Under the pieces are notes generated by a model. That model was not told where the DNA came from. It searched no databases and saw only the letters and a list, made by a program, of their open reading frames with translations. DNA of 64,000 bases from Ignavibacteriaceae bacterium (GTDB taxonomy: Bacteria > Bacteroidota > Ignavibacteria > Ignavibacteriales > Ignavibacteriaceae): NCBI GenBank assembly GCA_008933765.1, contig WBUK01000006.1, positions 1-64,000 on the forward strand, read 5' to 3'. The position numbers were made by a program, and so were the translations under genes. Of the stretch, positions 33,842-44,060 are shown piece after piece; the stretch's first letter is position 1; the number at the start of each line of letters is the position of its first letter.

Positions 33842-36460
33842 ATGGCTTTTAATATCAATAAATTCACCGTCAAAGCTCAGGAAACGGTGCAAAAGGCACT
33901 TGAAATTGCCGGAAGTTACGGCAACCAAATCGTGGAACCGGTGCACATCCTTGCGGCTTTGATTGAAGAAAGAGGCGGTATTGCCGACTCGCTTCTGCAG
34001 CGAATTGGTGTGAATGCCGACCGTTTACGGATCAGCGTTTCTGCTGAAATGGACCGACTTCCGAAAATCAGCGGCACTTCCGCCGGCGACCTCAAACTTT
34101 CTGCGAACGCTTCGGCTCTCTTTGAGAGTGCAATGAAACTTTCCGCAAAATCGGGCGACGAGTTTGTTTCGACCGAGCACCTTCTTTTAGCGTTGGTTGA
34201 CGACGGCGCCGAAGCAGGAAGACTGCTTAAAGAAGCAGGTGCAACGAAAAACGACCTAAGCAAAGCGGTTGAAGCTCTGCGCGGCGGAAGCAAGGTTACT
34301 TCGCAAAACGCCGAAGACACTTACGCTTCACTTCAAAAATTCGGAAGAAATTTGAACGACCTCGCAAGAAGCGGCAAACTTGACCCCGTGATCGGCAGAA
34401 ATGACGAGGTGCGCCGTGTGATGCAGGTGCTTTCAAGAAGAACCAAAAACAACCCGGTGCTTATCGGCGAACCCGGCGTGGGTAAAACTGCCATTGCTGA
34501 GGGAATTGCTCACAGAATTGTTTCGGGTGACGCTCCGGAAACGATTAAAACCAAGCAAATTGTCGCTCTGGATGTTGGCGCTCTTATTGCGGGAACGCAG
34601 TACCGGGGGCAATTTGAAGAGCGCCTTAAAGCCGTGATTAAAGAGGTGCAAAACTCAAACGGCGAAATTGTGCTCTTTATCGACGAAATGCACACTCTGG
34701 TTGGCGCCGGTAAAACCGATGGTGCGATGGACGCCGCTAACATTCTGAAACCGGCACTTGCCCGCGGGGAACTTCATTGTATCGGTGCAACAACTCTGGA
34801 TGAATACCGAAAATATATCGAGAAAGACGCCGCTCTCGAGAGAAGATTCCAGCCCGTAATGGTAGCGGAACCCAACGAGGAAGATTCTATTTCTATACTT
34901 CGCGGGTTGAAAGAACGATACGAGGTTCATCACGGTGTAAGGATAACCGACGGAGCAATAGTGGCGGCAGTTCAACTTTCGAACCGATATATCAGCGACC
35001 GGTTTCTGCCCGATAAGGCTATCGATCTGATCGATGAATCGGCTTCACGCTTGAGGATGGAAATCGATTCGATGCCCGAGGAACTTGACATACTCGAACG
35101 GAAAATCAAGCAGTTGGAAATTGAAAAAGTGGCGCTTTCGAGGGAAAAAGATGAAGGCTCGGTAAAACATCTTACGGAAATCGAGGCTGAACTTGCCGAA
35201 CTTAATGAAGAGCGCGACGGGATAAAAATCCACTGGGAGAACGAGAAAGAGAAAATTCAGAACATACGCGAGATTAAATCGCGAATTGAGAAACTGCGTG
35301 CCGATTCGGAGATGTTCGAGCGCGAGGGAAATCTTTCTAAAGTTGCCGAAATCAGGTACGGAACCCTACCCGGTTTAGAGCAAAACCTGAAAGAACTTAC
35401 TGCTCAACTGAACAAAGTACAGGCGGATAAAAGGCTTCTGAAAGAAGAAGTTGACGCCGAGGATGTTGCAGAAATCGTCTCCCGCTGGACGGGCATCCCC
35501 GTGACAAGAATGTTAGAGGGTGAAAGAATTAAGCTGATGAACCTTGAGGACCATCTTCACAAGCGCGTAGTCGGGCAGGAAGAAGCGGTTTATGCTGTGG
35601 CAAACGCCGTTAGAAGGTCCCGCGCCGGCTTACAGGATGCGAACAAACCGCTCGGGTCTTTCATTTTCCTTGGAACCACCGGCGTTGGAAAAACGGAACT
35701 TGCGAAGGCGTTGGCGGAGGCTTTGTTCGACGATGAGCACGCAATGGTGCGGATTGATATGTCGGAGTATATGGAGAAATTCTCCGTTACCCGGCTGATT
35801 GGCGCACCACCGGGATATGTCGGCTACGAAGAAGGCGGGCAGTTGACCGAAGCCGTAAGGCGCAGACCTTATTCGGTTATTCTGCTTGACGAGATCGAAA
35901 AAGCCCATCCCGATGTTTTCAATGTGCTGCTTCAGGTGCTTGACGATGGCAGGCTTACCGATAACCAGGGCAGAACTGCTGATTTCAAAAACACAATTGT
36001 GATTATGACTTCTAACTTGGGTTCGCACATTATTCAGGAAGCGCTTACTGATCTGGAGGATGGCAATATCAATGATATGATGGCGTCACTTCGGATTTCT
36101 TTGGTTGAATTGTTGCGGAAAACTATCCGTCCGGAATTTCTGAACAGAATCGACGATATAATCCTGTTCAAACCGTTGAACAAAAATGAAATCAGGAAGA
36201 TCGTTGAGATTCAGCTTGATGCCGTGAAAACGATGCTTGCTAAAAAAGAGATTTCGTTTAATGTGAGTGAGGAAGCCGAAGACTGGCTCGCTGATCTGGG
36301 TTACGATCTCTCTTACGGTGCCAGACCATTGAAACGAACTATCCAAAAGCATATTATAAACCCGCTGGCTCAACAGCTTATCGGCGGCGAATTTTCAGAT
36401 GGTGATACCATAACCGCTGATGTGGATGAAGCAGGAAATATCTATTTCCGAAAGGGTTAA
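33842..36460 (+). CDS. clpB: ClpB disaggregase
   Basis: I use the ATG at 33842, 7 bases after a strong aggagg site; it gives [20 protein letters not shown], the usual ClpB start. The open frame back to 33731 has no ribosome site. The 872-residue protein contains the N domain (1-145), AAA+ 1 with Walker [14 protein letters not shown], the coiled-coil middle domain (about 400-525), AAA+ 2 with [13 protein letters not shown] and [18 protein letters not shown], and the C-terminal small domain. ClpB is a hexameric ATPase that pulls proteins out of aggregates with DnaK. It has no ClpP-binding loop. A terminator follows at 36617. Confidence 0.97.
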   Translation: MAFNINKFTVKAQETVQKALEIAGSYGNQIVEPVHILAALIEERGGIADSLLQRIGVNADRLRISVSAEMDRLPKISGTSAGDLKLSANASALFESAMKLSAKSGDEFVSTEHLLLALVDDGAEAGRLLKEAGATKNDLSKAVEALRGGSKVTSQNAEDTYASLQKFGRNLNDLARSGKLDPVIGRNDEVRRVMQVLSRRTKNNPVLIGEPGVGKTAIAEGIAHRIVSGDAPETIKTKQIVALDVGALIAGTQYRGQFEERLKAVIKEVQNSNGEIVLFIDEMHTLVGAGKTDGAMDAANILKPALARGELHCIGATTLDEYRKYIEKDAALERRFQPVMVAEPNEEDSISILRGLKERYEVHHGVRITDGAIVAAVQLSNRYISDRFLPDKAIDLIDESASRLRMEIDSMPEELDILERKIKQLEIEKVALSREKDEGSVKHLTEIEAELAELNEERDGIKIHWENEKEKIQNIREIKSRIEKLRADSEMFEREGNLSKVAEIRYGTLPGLEQNLKELTAQLNKVQADKRLLKEEVDAEDVAEIVSRWTGIPVTRMLEGERIKLMNLEDHLHKRVVGQEEAVYAVANAVRRSRAGLQDANKPLGSFIFLGTTGVGKTELAKALAEALFDDEHAMVRIDMSEYMEKFSVTRLIGAPPGYVGYEEGGQLTEAVRRRPYSVILLDEIEKAHPDVFNVLLQVLDDGRLTDNQGRTADFKNTIVIMTSNLGSHIIQEALTDLEDGNINDMMASLRISLVELLRKTIRPEFLNRIDDIILFKPLNKNEIRKIVEIQLDAVKTMLAKKEISFNVSEEAEDWLADLGYDLSYGARPLKRTIQKHIINPLAQQLIGGEFSDGDTITADVDEAGNIYFRKG

Positions 36461-36870
36461 TGGGTGTTTGTTGCCTGAAGGCGGTGGATATTTTACCCGC
36501 GCAAAATGCGTAATTTTCCGGTAACCCGGTAAGGTTTTGGCGCCGGTGAAACTTAACCGGAAGCAAAAAAGCACCTGAGGGTAGGGTAACCCCGTCTCGG
36601 TGCCTTTAAAAACTTAAAAGAGGTTGTTTGTTTAATTAAACAGGCAGCCTCTTTTTTTTTGTAGCTGTTTAGTTGCATTCCTTCCGGATAAATTTCAGGA
36701 GATTTAATGATTATTGATTAAACCGCTGCCTCTTTTTTGTTATATCTGTTTGTATATTTGCAGGGTGTTTTAACGGATATTAATCTTTATATCAGAAACG
36801 GCAGAAACTGTCGATTTTTATCCCGTTTATTCGTTATAAAAACCGTTTATTAATTACCCTAACTTATTAA
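36461..36870. other. 410-bp spacer with two hairpins, no gene seen
   Basis: It contains a hairpin at 36571-36603 (gcacctgag/ctcggtgc with inner ggggt/accc pairing), the clpB terminator, and a second tgcctcttttttgttata stretch at 36725 that echoes the terminator tail. No tRNA-like or protein-coding pattern was found on either strand. Confidence 0.5.
36617..36660 (+). terminator. Intrinsic terminator after clpB
   Basis: aagaggttgtttgttta (from 36618) pairs with taaacaggcagcctctt around a short aatt loop, followed by a run of T up to 36660. It lies about 160 bp past the clpB stop. Confidence 0.75.
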
Positions 36871-39840
36871 TTGAACTTTAGATTAGTCTCCCGGCAATTC
36901 TTTTATTTTAGATTTCCATCCCGGCTATTTATTTATTTTTCCCTTTGCTTACAAATTTGGTTTTTGCTGTTTTTTCAGTCTGTTGGCTTTGCAAAGGGAA
37001 AGTTCTCTTCAAATTTGGATTTAGTTATACAGTCCGAAAAGGCAACAACGCAGTTTAATTTTGGCAATGTTAAACATAACTTAACAACCGCTGACAGTAA
37101 CTTTACAGATACAACAACATCGAAAGAGGATTTCTTTAGTGGCGAAAAATACGATTCCACAATTACTGACGGTAATTTTACTGAAACAACATCGAAAGAG
37201 GATTTCTCTATAAACAACATACATGATTCCGTTACGGTTGTTGTTGGAGAAGATTTTTCAATTGCCGGTTACAGAAAATTTTTGCTCGGCGAGAACCGTC
37301 GCAAGCTGTGGCTGACGCCGTTAAAACTTCCGGTGTTAAACCTTAATTCTTTTTCAGGCGGGCTGACTGTGATTAAAGTTGATACTATATCGGGAAACAG
37401 AACGCTCTATTTTTCCGATAAAATGGGGAAAAAGTGGAAGTTTCGGTCGCTTGAAAAATTTCTTGAACCAACTCTTTCGGATACCTATGCAGGCACATAC
37501 ATCGGATGGGTGCTTCAGGACAATACCTCCGGTTTATTCCCCGGTGCGGAGGTTGCCTTAACACCAATACTCGACGCCTTAGGGTTGCCAAACTCCCATC
37601 CTGCAATGTGGGTTCTGCCCTCAAAAATACCTGATGACTCATTACCCTCTGATACAAATTGGGGGGCAGGAAAAAATGAACCCTTTCAAAACATCCCGGA
37701 GCTGTTGGAGAGCATCAACGGTTTTCAAAATATGCCGGGGGTGTTGGAGAAAATTGGCGGTTTTCAAAATATGCCGGGGGTGTTGGAGGAAGTTGGTGAG
37801 AATAATGGGAATTATCTCACAACCAAAGATGTGGTTTTTGGGCTACTTAACGGAAGTAACGCAAAAGTTGAAGCGACGGAATACCTCAAGATGAGGCTTT
37901 TGGATATTCTGATTAACAATTTCGGAAGAGATGCTAACTCACTCTGCTGGGAGAGTCACCTTTCTGATAATTATGAGAAGGTAAAATTTCATCCTGTTTT
38001 AATAAATTATGAGAACGCTTTCGCTGACTTCGACGGATTAGTGCCGTTGACACTCTCTTTTTTGCACGCTGAAAGGGTCAGTTTTAACGAAGATTTTCCT
38101 TCAGCGAAAACCGCAACCTACAGCGGAAGGCACTTCGACCGGAGATTTTTAACGGAACTTACTAAAGCAGAATGGGACTCCGTAACCAACTTTGTGGTTT
38201 CCTGTTTCAGCAGTCAGTTGATTGAAGCAGCAATAAGCGCTTTACCGCCGGAATACCGGCTAATTTCTGCGGATGAACTTAGGGCAAAACTGATTAACCG
38301 TGTGCTAAATTTAGCGGCAATATCAAATGATTTTTACGAATTAACCAACAAGATTGCTCATATTTACTGCACAAACAAAAGCGACAGTGTCAGTATTTAC
38401 TCTGATGATTCCACCACCACAGTTTCTCTCTTCCGGTGCAGTATAGAACCGTTTCAACAGACAAACCCGGGGGCAATATCCGTACGCAAAGAAGAAACAC
38501 CTCAAGAAAACAGAAATGCCGTCGAGGTTGAAGGCAAACCGTATTTCCATAAAGTTTTTAACAACCGTATAACACAAGAAATAAGAATTTATCTTGAGGG
38601 AGGTGATGATGTGTTGATAACCTCCGGTGAATCTGGTTGTGCGCCAAAAATAAATATTGATGAAAGAAGCTTCAAAGAAAAACTTGCGGATTTCCATAAC
38701 TCTCAAGGTTCAGCCAATTATCAAATTAAAAACGAATATCAAAGTTATCCTGATACATTAGAATACATAGAACCCTCACAACGGCAGGAGGGGACCAGAT
38801 TTTCAATTTATCCGGTGGCTGATATTTCCTCCATATTTGGGTTGCAGTTAGGCGGCGGACCGATCTTTTACTGGTACGGTTTCCGAAAATTCCCTTGGGA
38901 ATCCAAAATAATGTTTTACGCTTCTTACGCCACTGCTTCGCGGGAATATGATGTTGATTTTGCCGGCTGGTTCAATTCTGTTATCGATGGCGCAACGGTG
39001 TGGTTAAAAGCCTGTAAAAAATCGATCGATTTCAACCTTTACTACGGCTTCGGCAACGAAACAGAGTTCAGTAAAGCCGTTTTCAACGATAATGGTTATC
39101 GGCTATATCACCGGTTACTTGGGGCAGAAGTGGGGCTGAACATTCCGCTTTTCGGCAAATTAACCAATTTTTACTCCCTTAAAATTTCCGATTACCACGC
39201 AGAATTGGAGGATTCTTCACTCCTTTCAGGATTTCCGGGCGGAACCTACGGACTTGGCAAACTTTCTACGCTGTCGCTTGAAGGTGGGCTACAATTAGAC
39301 AGCAGAGATAACCCGGAGCTGCCTTATTCAGGTTTATTCATCCGTTCTTCCGGCTCGATTTCTCCGCAAGTTTTTAACTCGAAAGGGATGTTTTGGCGTG
39401 CAAATTTTGATTTCAGGGGCTACTTACCTTTGGGGCTTTTGACAGGTTTTTTGAAAAACTCAACTTTCGCCATCCGGATTCTGGGAGATAAAGTGGGCGG
39501 CGATTACCCCTTCTACTCCGCTTCATTTTTGGGCAGTTCGAAGAATCTGCGTTCATACCGGAACGAGCGCTTCTCGGGCGACGCTTCCTTGTACGCAACT
39601 GCTGAATTGCGGTTTGAACTCGGAACGGTTAAAACGATTGTAAACTCAAAGATGGGGGTTTTCTTCTTTACTGAAGCGGGCAGAGTATATAAAAACGGAG
39701 AGAGTTCCGACTTATGGCACGCAGGAAACGGTGTTGGGCTTTATGCCGCACCCCCCGACCGCTCGATAGTGATTACCGGAACGGTCGGGTTCTCATCAGA
39801 ATATGTAAGCTTTTTCTTAGGGACAAACCTAAATTTTTAA
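36871..39840 (+). CDS. Omp85/BamA-barrel outer-membrane protein with unusual N-terminal region
   Basis: 989 residues from a TTG; a hydrophobic segment near residues 20-45 (LFIYFSLCLQIWFLLFF) serves as signal. The C-terminal ~330 residues form a surface-antigen (D15/Omp85) barrel: LEGGLQLDSRDNPELPYSGL, GDYPFYSASFLGSSKNLRSY and a final aromatic residue (NLNF). Residues about 135-500 resemble the region that in other Bacteroidota proteins lies between a metallophosphoesterase and the barrel (NRRKLWLTPLKLPVLNL, EYLKMRLLDILINNFGRD), but no phosphoesterase domain is present here. Thr/Asp-rich imperfect repeats (70-115) and three 39-bp repeats (QNMPGVLEKIGGF) sit near the N-terminus. Its role in outer-membrane assembly or secretion is uncertain. 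Confidence 0.75.
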   Translation: MNFRLVSRQFFYFRFPSRLFIYFSLCLQIWFLLFFQSVGFAKGKFSSNLDLVIQSEKATTQFNFGNVKHNLTTADSNFTDTTTSKEDFFSGEKYDSTITDGNFTETTSKEDFSINNIHDSVTVVVGEDFSIAGYRKFLLGENRRKLWLTPLKLPVLNLNSFSGGLTVIKVDTISGNRTLYFSDKMGKKWKFRSLEKFLEPTLSDTYAGTYIGWVLQDNTSGLFPGAEVALTPILDALGLPNSHPAMWVLPSKIPDDSLPSDTNWGAGKNEPFQNIPELLESINGFQNMPGVLEKIGGFQNMPGVLEEVGENNGNYLTTKDVVFGLLNGSNAKVEATEYLKMRLLDILINNFGRDANSLCWESHLSDNYEKVKFHPVLINYENAFADFDGLVPLTLSFLHAERVSFNEDFPSAKTATYSGRHFDRRFLTELTKAEWDSVTNFVVSCFSSQLIEAAISALPPEYRLISADELRAKLINRVLNLAAISNDFYELTNKIAHIYCTNKSDSVSIYSDDSTTTVSLFRCSIEPFQQTNPGAISVRKEETPQENRNAVEVEGKPYFHKVFNNRITQEIRIYLEGGDDVLITSGESGCAPKINIDERSFKEKLADFHNSQGSANYQIKNEYQSYPDTLEYIEPSQRQEGTRFSIYPVADISSIFGLQLGGGPIFYWYGFRKFPWESKIMFYASYATASREYDVDFAGWFNSVIDGATVWLKACKKSIDFNLYYGFGNETEFSKAVFNDNGYRLYHRLLGAEVGLNIPLFGKLTNFYSLKISDYHAELEDSSLLSGFPGGTYGLGKLSTLSLEGGLQLDSRDNPELPYSGLFIRSSGSISPQVFNSKGMFWRANFDFRGYLPLGLLTGFLKNSTFAIRILGDKVGGDYPFYSASFLGSSKNLRSYRNERFSGDASLYATAELRFELGTVKTIVNSKMGVFFFTEAGRVYKNGESSDLWHAGNGVGLYAAPPDRSIVITGTVGFSSEYVSFFLGTNLNF
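37683..37798 (+). repeat. 39-bp in-frame tandem repeat in the Omp85 gene
   Basis: ggttttcaaaatatgccggg occurs at 37720 and 37759. A more diverged copy (ccctttcaaaacatcccgga) occurs at 37681. Each unit encodes FQNxPxxLExIxG. Confidence 0.8.
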
Positions 39841-39938
39841 CTCTGTTTGGGCTTTGTGGCTCTTAAGCCTCTACCTAAATTTTTAACTCTGTTCAGGCTT
39901 TGCGATTCTTAGGCACAAACCTAAATTTTTAGCTTTGT
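39828..39938. repeat. 46-bp tandem repeat that starts inside the Omp85 gene end
   Basis: cctaaatttttaactctgtt and its variants start at 39828, 39874 and 39920, 46 bases apart. The first copy contains the last codons and stop of the Omp85 gene (acaaacctaaatttttaa). The third is again preceded by gcacaaac, so the repeat is a duplication of the gene's 3' end. Confidence 0.8.
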
Positions 39939-42900
39939 TTAAGATTTTCTCCCGGTTTTCCCGCCTGTGGATTTCCCGGTTGAGGGCTTTTTAACCGCAG
40001 CCTTTGCTTCGGTTGATTTTTTGCCAACCGTTGCTGCCTTACTGCTCAATGTTTTTTTCCCAACCGTTGCTTTTGTCCCGGGTGATTTTTTAACCGCCGT
40101 TGCCTTTGCCGTGCCGGATTTTTTACTAACCGTCACCTTAGCCTTAGTTGATTTTTTAACCGCTGCTTTCTTAGTGCTCAAAGGTTTTTTACTAACCGTC
40201 ACCTTAGCCTTAGTTGATTTTTTAACCGTTGCTTTCTTACTGCCCAAAGGTTTTTCTCCCGCAACATCGGAAGGCACCTTAGGTTGAGCCGGCAACACAT
40301 CCAATTCAGCGTGAAGTTTCGGAATGCCTTTAAGGAAAGGATCAAGCCGGAAACCGCAATGCAGCGCCATATCTATCAGTCCGTCGGTGAACTGCGCCAT
40401 CAGGGAAATAGCCTTCACGAACTCTTTTGAGCGGAAAAGCCTGTAAATTGCCGCCTGATCTTTGGGGCTGTCGCCATTTTTACCAACGGTTCGTCCGGCA
40501 TAGCGTAAGCCGTTGAGCGTGTAAACCCAAGTCATCAGTTGAGTGAACTTCTCTTTACTGAAGTATTTTATTCCCTGATACTCGTTTACTTCAATGAATT
40601 CCCTTACCTCTTTCTTTTCCAAAAGAGCCAAGGTGGGCAGTGCACCCTCTTCAGCCTCATTAACACCAACCGGGTTGAAAACACCCTTTCGGTTGTAAAT
40701 ATCTTCCGTTGATTCGAGAACCCGAAGAAGATCAAACTCAAATTTTGCACGATTATAATGATCCCCCAGACGAATAATCGACTGCCAAAGCGGCTTTTCG
40801 AACAGCAGCGAATCGTAAAGATTATAGGCGTCTTCACCCGTCATTTCCTTAACGGCTGAAAGAAGTTTTTTAACCACCGAGTACATCACGAGAATATCGG
40901 TGTGGATGTTTTCCTCATCTTCGTTATTCGCGAACAACGAATAGCGGGCGAGAGTTTTGTTCTCGTTATTCGTAAGAAATTCGGAGTAACCTCGCAGAAC
41001 GCGTAACTCTTTCATCAGCTCGCTCATCACAGAGTTTTGAACAAAGGGCACTTTTTTATAGTCGGCAACTTTTTGCAGCACCTGTGTGAAGCGAAGAGTA
41101 AACGGGGTACTGAACTCGTTCACGGTGGCTTCTGCTTGTGCGGGTGCTAAGCCTGCGAACCGCTTCAGCTCATTCAGTGTATCTTTTGTAAACAGCTCTC
41201 TGATGGAACTATGAACTTCATACAGGTTCAATTCTAAAAGAGTCAGCGCGAGCGAGGGTGTGCCCTGCCCGTGCAGATAAGCATTCAACTGCTGATAGCT
41301 TCCGTCAAAATCGAAAATCTCGTTAAACCCACTGAAAACCCGATACTCATACCCGTTCAGGGTGATACCAAATCCTTCAATATCAAACTCGTTACCGGAG
41401 CGGATGTATTCAAGCCCTGTAGTCATATCTTTGAAGGTATAATAAAAACCGGGATGTTTTTTCAGTTGAAGCGCACCCGATAAGGTTTTAAATTCCAGCT
41501 CATTCATTTCAACCGGCTGATCCTCAACATTTGAAGTTTCCCAGTTTTCTTCCGCCCTTAGAGATTCAATATATTGCGCTTTCTGTCGTTTGCCGGAGGA
41601 GTATTTAATCGCTCCGGAGGCTCTGTAGAAAGAGTTGTTGTAGAAAACCAGCGCTTTTTCCTCACCGGCACGGTTTGTGAACGCCATAACATTCTCGTTT
41701 ATGTGGCGGTAGTTTTCGTAGAAATCAAAAAGCTCAAAATTCCGCACTTCTGAGAAAAGGTAGCGTTTTTTCAGAAGGGGAAACACCTCTTTTTTGTGCC
41801 GGGTGACTAAATAATCATCAACCTGCTCGTTGTAATACGCCCGCCGATACTCCATCCCATATTTTTCGGTAAACCCTTCAATCTGCCCGTGCGCAAACAT
41901 CGGCAATCCGGGAAGTGTCGCCATCATAACGCAGATACCGAAATATTTATCCCCTTTCCCGAACTGGTTAACGGCGGTTTCTTCATCCGGGTTGCTCATA
42001 AAGTTCACATATCTTTTCAGAATTTCGGGGTCGAACCTGATAGTGTTTTTAATCAGTTTTCTGTATTTATCGTTCTCTTCTTTCATAAACATGTGCATGA
42101 AAGCCGAGTTATAAACCCTGTGCATACCGAGCGACCTGACAAAATAGCCCTCCATCAGCCAGAAAGCTTCCGCTAAAAGAAGTGTCTGCGGCATTTCTTC
42201 ATTAAAGCGATCGACAACATCACGCCAGAACTCTTTCGGCATCATCTTGTGGAAAGTCTGCTTAGAAATTGCGTAATCAGAACGGGATGGGATTGCGCCC
42301 CCCTGCCCCGGTGCCGGGAACCACAAGCGCTGGTAGTGCTTTTTGCTTAGGATCATTGCGGCGTCAAAACGGATTACCGGAAATTTCTCCGCAACTTTTT
42401 TAATTGTCCTTATCAGTTCTTCCCTGACGACGGGATCGAGCAGGTTCAGCTGAGCGGTATCATTCCATGGCATGTTGGTGCCGTCGTTACCGTGATAGAT
42501 ATACCGAACCCTTCCGGTGCGTCGATCGTAGTGCTGGAACACAACCGCCGCATCTTCACGGGTGTAGTAGCGGTCTTCTATTCTGATCTCAATATAAGGG
42601 TGTTCTGAAAGGTTGGGCCCCGTGAACGAATAATTCGGATACGGCGGTTCGGAAGCCTGAATGTAGTATTCCGGGTGTTCTATCACCCACTTCGAGAAAA
42701 TTCCGGTGTGGTTTGGCACCATATCGCTTGCTAATCTGATACCGCGGAGCGCACACCTGTTGCGCAGATTTTCAAAGGCTTTTTCGCCTCCAAGTTCGGT
42801 GGCAATTTCGTAGTCATAAAGAGAATATGCTGAGGAAGCCGCCTCGGGGTTTCCGCAAAACTGTTTAATTTTTGCCGAAGCTGAAGAGCGTTCCCAAATA

Positions 42901-44042
42901 CCGATGAGCCAAAGAGCGTTGAAGTTCCATTGCTGCAGCCGGTCAAGCTCGGCATCGGGGATTTTATCAAGCGTATCTATCTTTTGAGAGTAAGTTTTTG
43001 AAAGTTGATCGAGCCAGACGAGTGCGTTTTTTGCGATCATCACAACATTGGGCATCCAATCGATATCTTCGGTGAAGCGTTCTTCTTCCACCATGAAGCT
43101 GAGTTCGATATCATCAATTTCATGGAAAGAAGTGTCGCCTTTTTCGATATCGCTTTTGATTTTATCTGTAAGCGATTGGTCAAACTCATAAGTTGGAACC
43201 GGTGGTGTGCCTTTGCCGTCACCCCCGCCGGTGAAAAGTCTTGCGTCTTCTTTAAGCAAATCCATCCCGAGTAGGATAAGATCGTCAAATGGGAACTCGA
43301 TACCGAGGGGCCAGAAAGCCCTTAAACTCTTAAACTGTTCAAATATTTGATATGGGTTGGCAAGGATAACGGATTCTAAAGCGTCAAAAAGTGAAATGCC
43401 GAAATAAGCAACGGGCTCTTCTTTGCGGAAGAAATCTTTTGTTTCGTTTATTAATTCTTTATAAACGGTATCTTCTTCCAACGGAGTGCTGTCGAACATC
43501 TCTTTTAGCGAGTTGAACGCAGGGTTCATATTTTCTAAGTGGAGGATCATCAGTTCTTCCACCATGATTTCGGCGTTCGGTTTGCCTTCTGTTTCACCGC
43601 TAAGGAATTCTTCAGCCGACACTTCCCCCCTCAGAACGGTTACCGGTGGGAAAGTTTCAACATATTTCACCAAAACTTTCTCGAACTCGCGCGGACCAAT
43701 CATCTCTCTGAGGTGGACGACCGAACGGGTGAAAACTCCCGGATTTTGAACCTGCTCGTAATTTCTGAAAACAAGGTGCATCAGCTCGTGTAGCAAGCCA
43801 AGCGCATTGATCTGACCCGGCGTTACTAATAGATCGGCACGCGATTCTTCAGTGCGGACACGGTTAATGCGCGCTGCCAAACGACGAGCTGCCGTGAAAT
43901 TCGCCACGATTAATACTCCGGTCTGGGAGAATAATTCCTCCTCCAACGAATATTTTACGCGGGCGTCTTTGGAAATGTGAAAGAAACGGACCGACCGGTC
44001 CAACCGGTAACCGGGATGTATCTCAGGCAGCCGTAAAATCAT
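39939..44042 (-). CDS. Very large GH13 (alpha-amylase family) protein with HELMH N-terminal region and histone-H1-like tail
   Basis: 1367 residues without signal peptide. The N-terminal ~330 residues are unassigned but contain LLHELMHLVF (85-89 HELMH), a possible zinc site. Residues about 370-800 are a GH13 barrel: DMVPNH (440-445), nucleophile-like Asp560 in VIRFDAAMIL, acid/base-like Glu625 in LLLAEAFW, and FMSNPDEETA, where the usual NHD of region IV reads NPD. About 460 residues of mixed alpha regions follow. The last ~100 residues are Lys/Ala/Thr/Ser/Val only (KKSTKAKVTVSKK repeats), like histone H1 or AlgP tails. Substrate unknown; cytoplasmic alpha-glucan metabolism is the best inference. 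It lies 18 bp after the phosphorylase gene on the same strand. Confidence 0.8.
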   Translation of the reverse strand: MILRLPEIHPGYRLDRSVRFFHISKDARVKYSLEEELFSQTGVLIVANFTAARRLAARINRVRTEESRADLLVTPGQINALGLLHELMHLVFRNYEQVQNPGVFTRSVVHLREMIGPREFEKVLVKYVETFPPVTVLRGEVSAEEFLSGETEGKPNAEIMVEELMILHLENMNPAFNSLKEMFDSTPLEEDTVYKELINETKDFFRKEEPVAYFGISLFDALESVILANPYQIFEQFKSLRAFWPLGIEFPFDDLILLGMDLLKEDARLFTGGGDGKGTPPVPTYEFDQSLTDKIKSDIEKGDTSFHEIDDIELSFMVEEERFTEDIDWMPNVVMIAKNALVWLDQLSKTYSQKIDTLDKIPDAELDRLQQWNFNALWLIGIWERSSASAKIKQFCGNPEAASSAYSLYDYEIATELGGEKAFENLRNRCALRGIRLASDMVPNHTGIFSKWVIEHPEYYIQASEPPYPNYSFTGPNLSEHPYIEIRIEDRYYTREDAAVVFQHYDRRTGRVRYIYHGNDGTNMPWNDTAQLNLLDPVVREELIRTIKKVAEKFPVIRFDAAMILSKKHYQRLWFPAPGQGGAIPSRSDYAISKQTFHKMMPKEFWRDVVDRFNEEMPQTLLLAEAFWLMEGYFVRSLGMHRVYNSAFMHMFMKEENDKYRKLIKNTIRFDPEILKRYVNFMSNPDEETAVNQFGKGDKYFGICVMMATLPGLPMFAHGQIEGFTEKYGMEYRRAYYNEQVDDYLVTRHKKEVFPLLKKRYLFSEVRNFELFDFYENYRHINENVMAFTNRAGEEKALVFYNNSFYRASGAIKYSSGKRQKAQYIESLRAEENWETSNVEDQPVEMNELEFKTLSGALQLKKHPGFYYTFKDMTTGLEYIRSGNEFDIEGFGITLNGYEYRVFSGFNEIFDFDGSYQQLNAYLHGQGTPSLALTLLELNLYEVHSSIRELFTKDTLNELKRFAGLAPAQAEATVNEFSTPFTLRFTQVLQKVADYKKVPFVQNSVMSELMKELRVLRGYSEFLTNNENKTLARYSLFANNEDEENIHTDILVMYSVVKKLLSAVKEMTGEDAYNLYDSLLFEKPLWQSIIRLGDHYNRAKFEFDLLRVLESTEDIYNRKGVFNPVGVNEAEEGALPTLALLEKKEVREFIEVNEYQGIKYFSKEKFTQLMTWVYTLNGLRYAGRTVGKNGDSPKDQAAIYRLFRSKEFVKAISLMAQFTDGLIDMALHCGFRLDPFLKGIPKLHAELDVLPAQPKVPSDVAGEKPLGSKKATVKKSTKAKVTVSKKPLSTKKAAVKKSTKAKVTVSKKSGTAKATAVKKSPGTKATVGKKTLSSKAATVGKKSTEAKAAVKKPSTGKSTGGKTGRKS
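40119..40250 (-). repeat. 66-bp tandem repeat encoding the H1-like tail
   Basis: ttttttactaaccgtcacct starts at 40119 and 40185; the 66-bp units match almost fully (gctttcttagtgctcaaagg versus gctttcttactgcccaaagg). Each encodes a block of KKSTKAKVTVSKK type. The remaining tail is made of shorter, diverged units. Confidence 0.85.
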
Positions 44043-44060
44043 TTAGCAAATCACTTCCAT

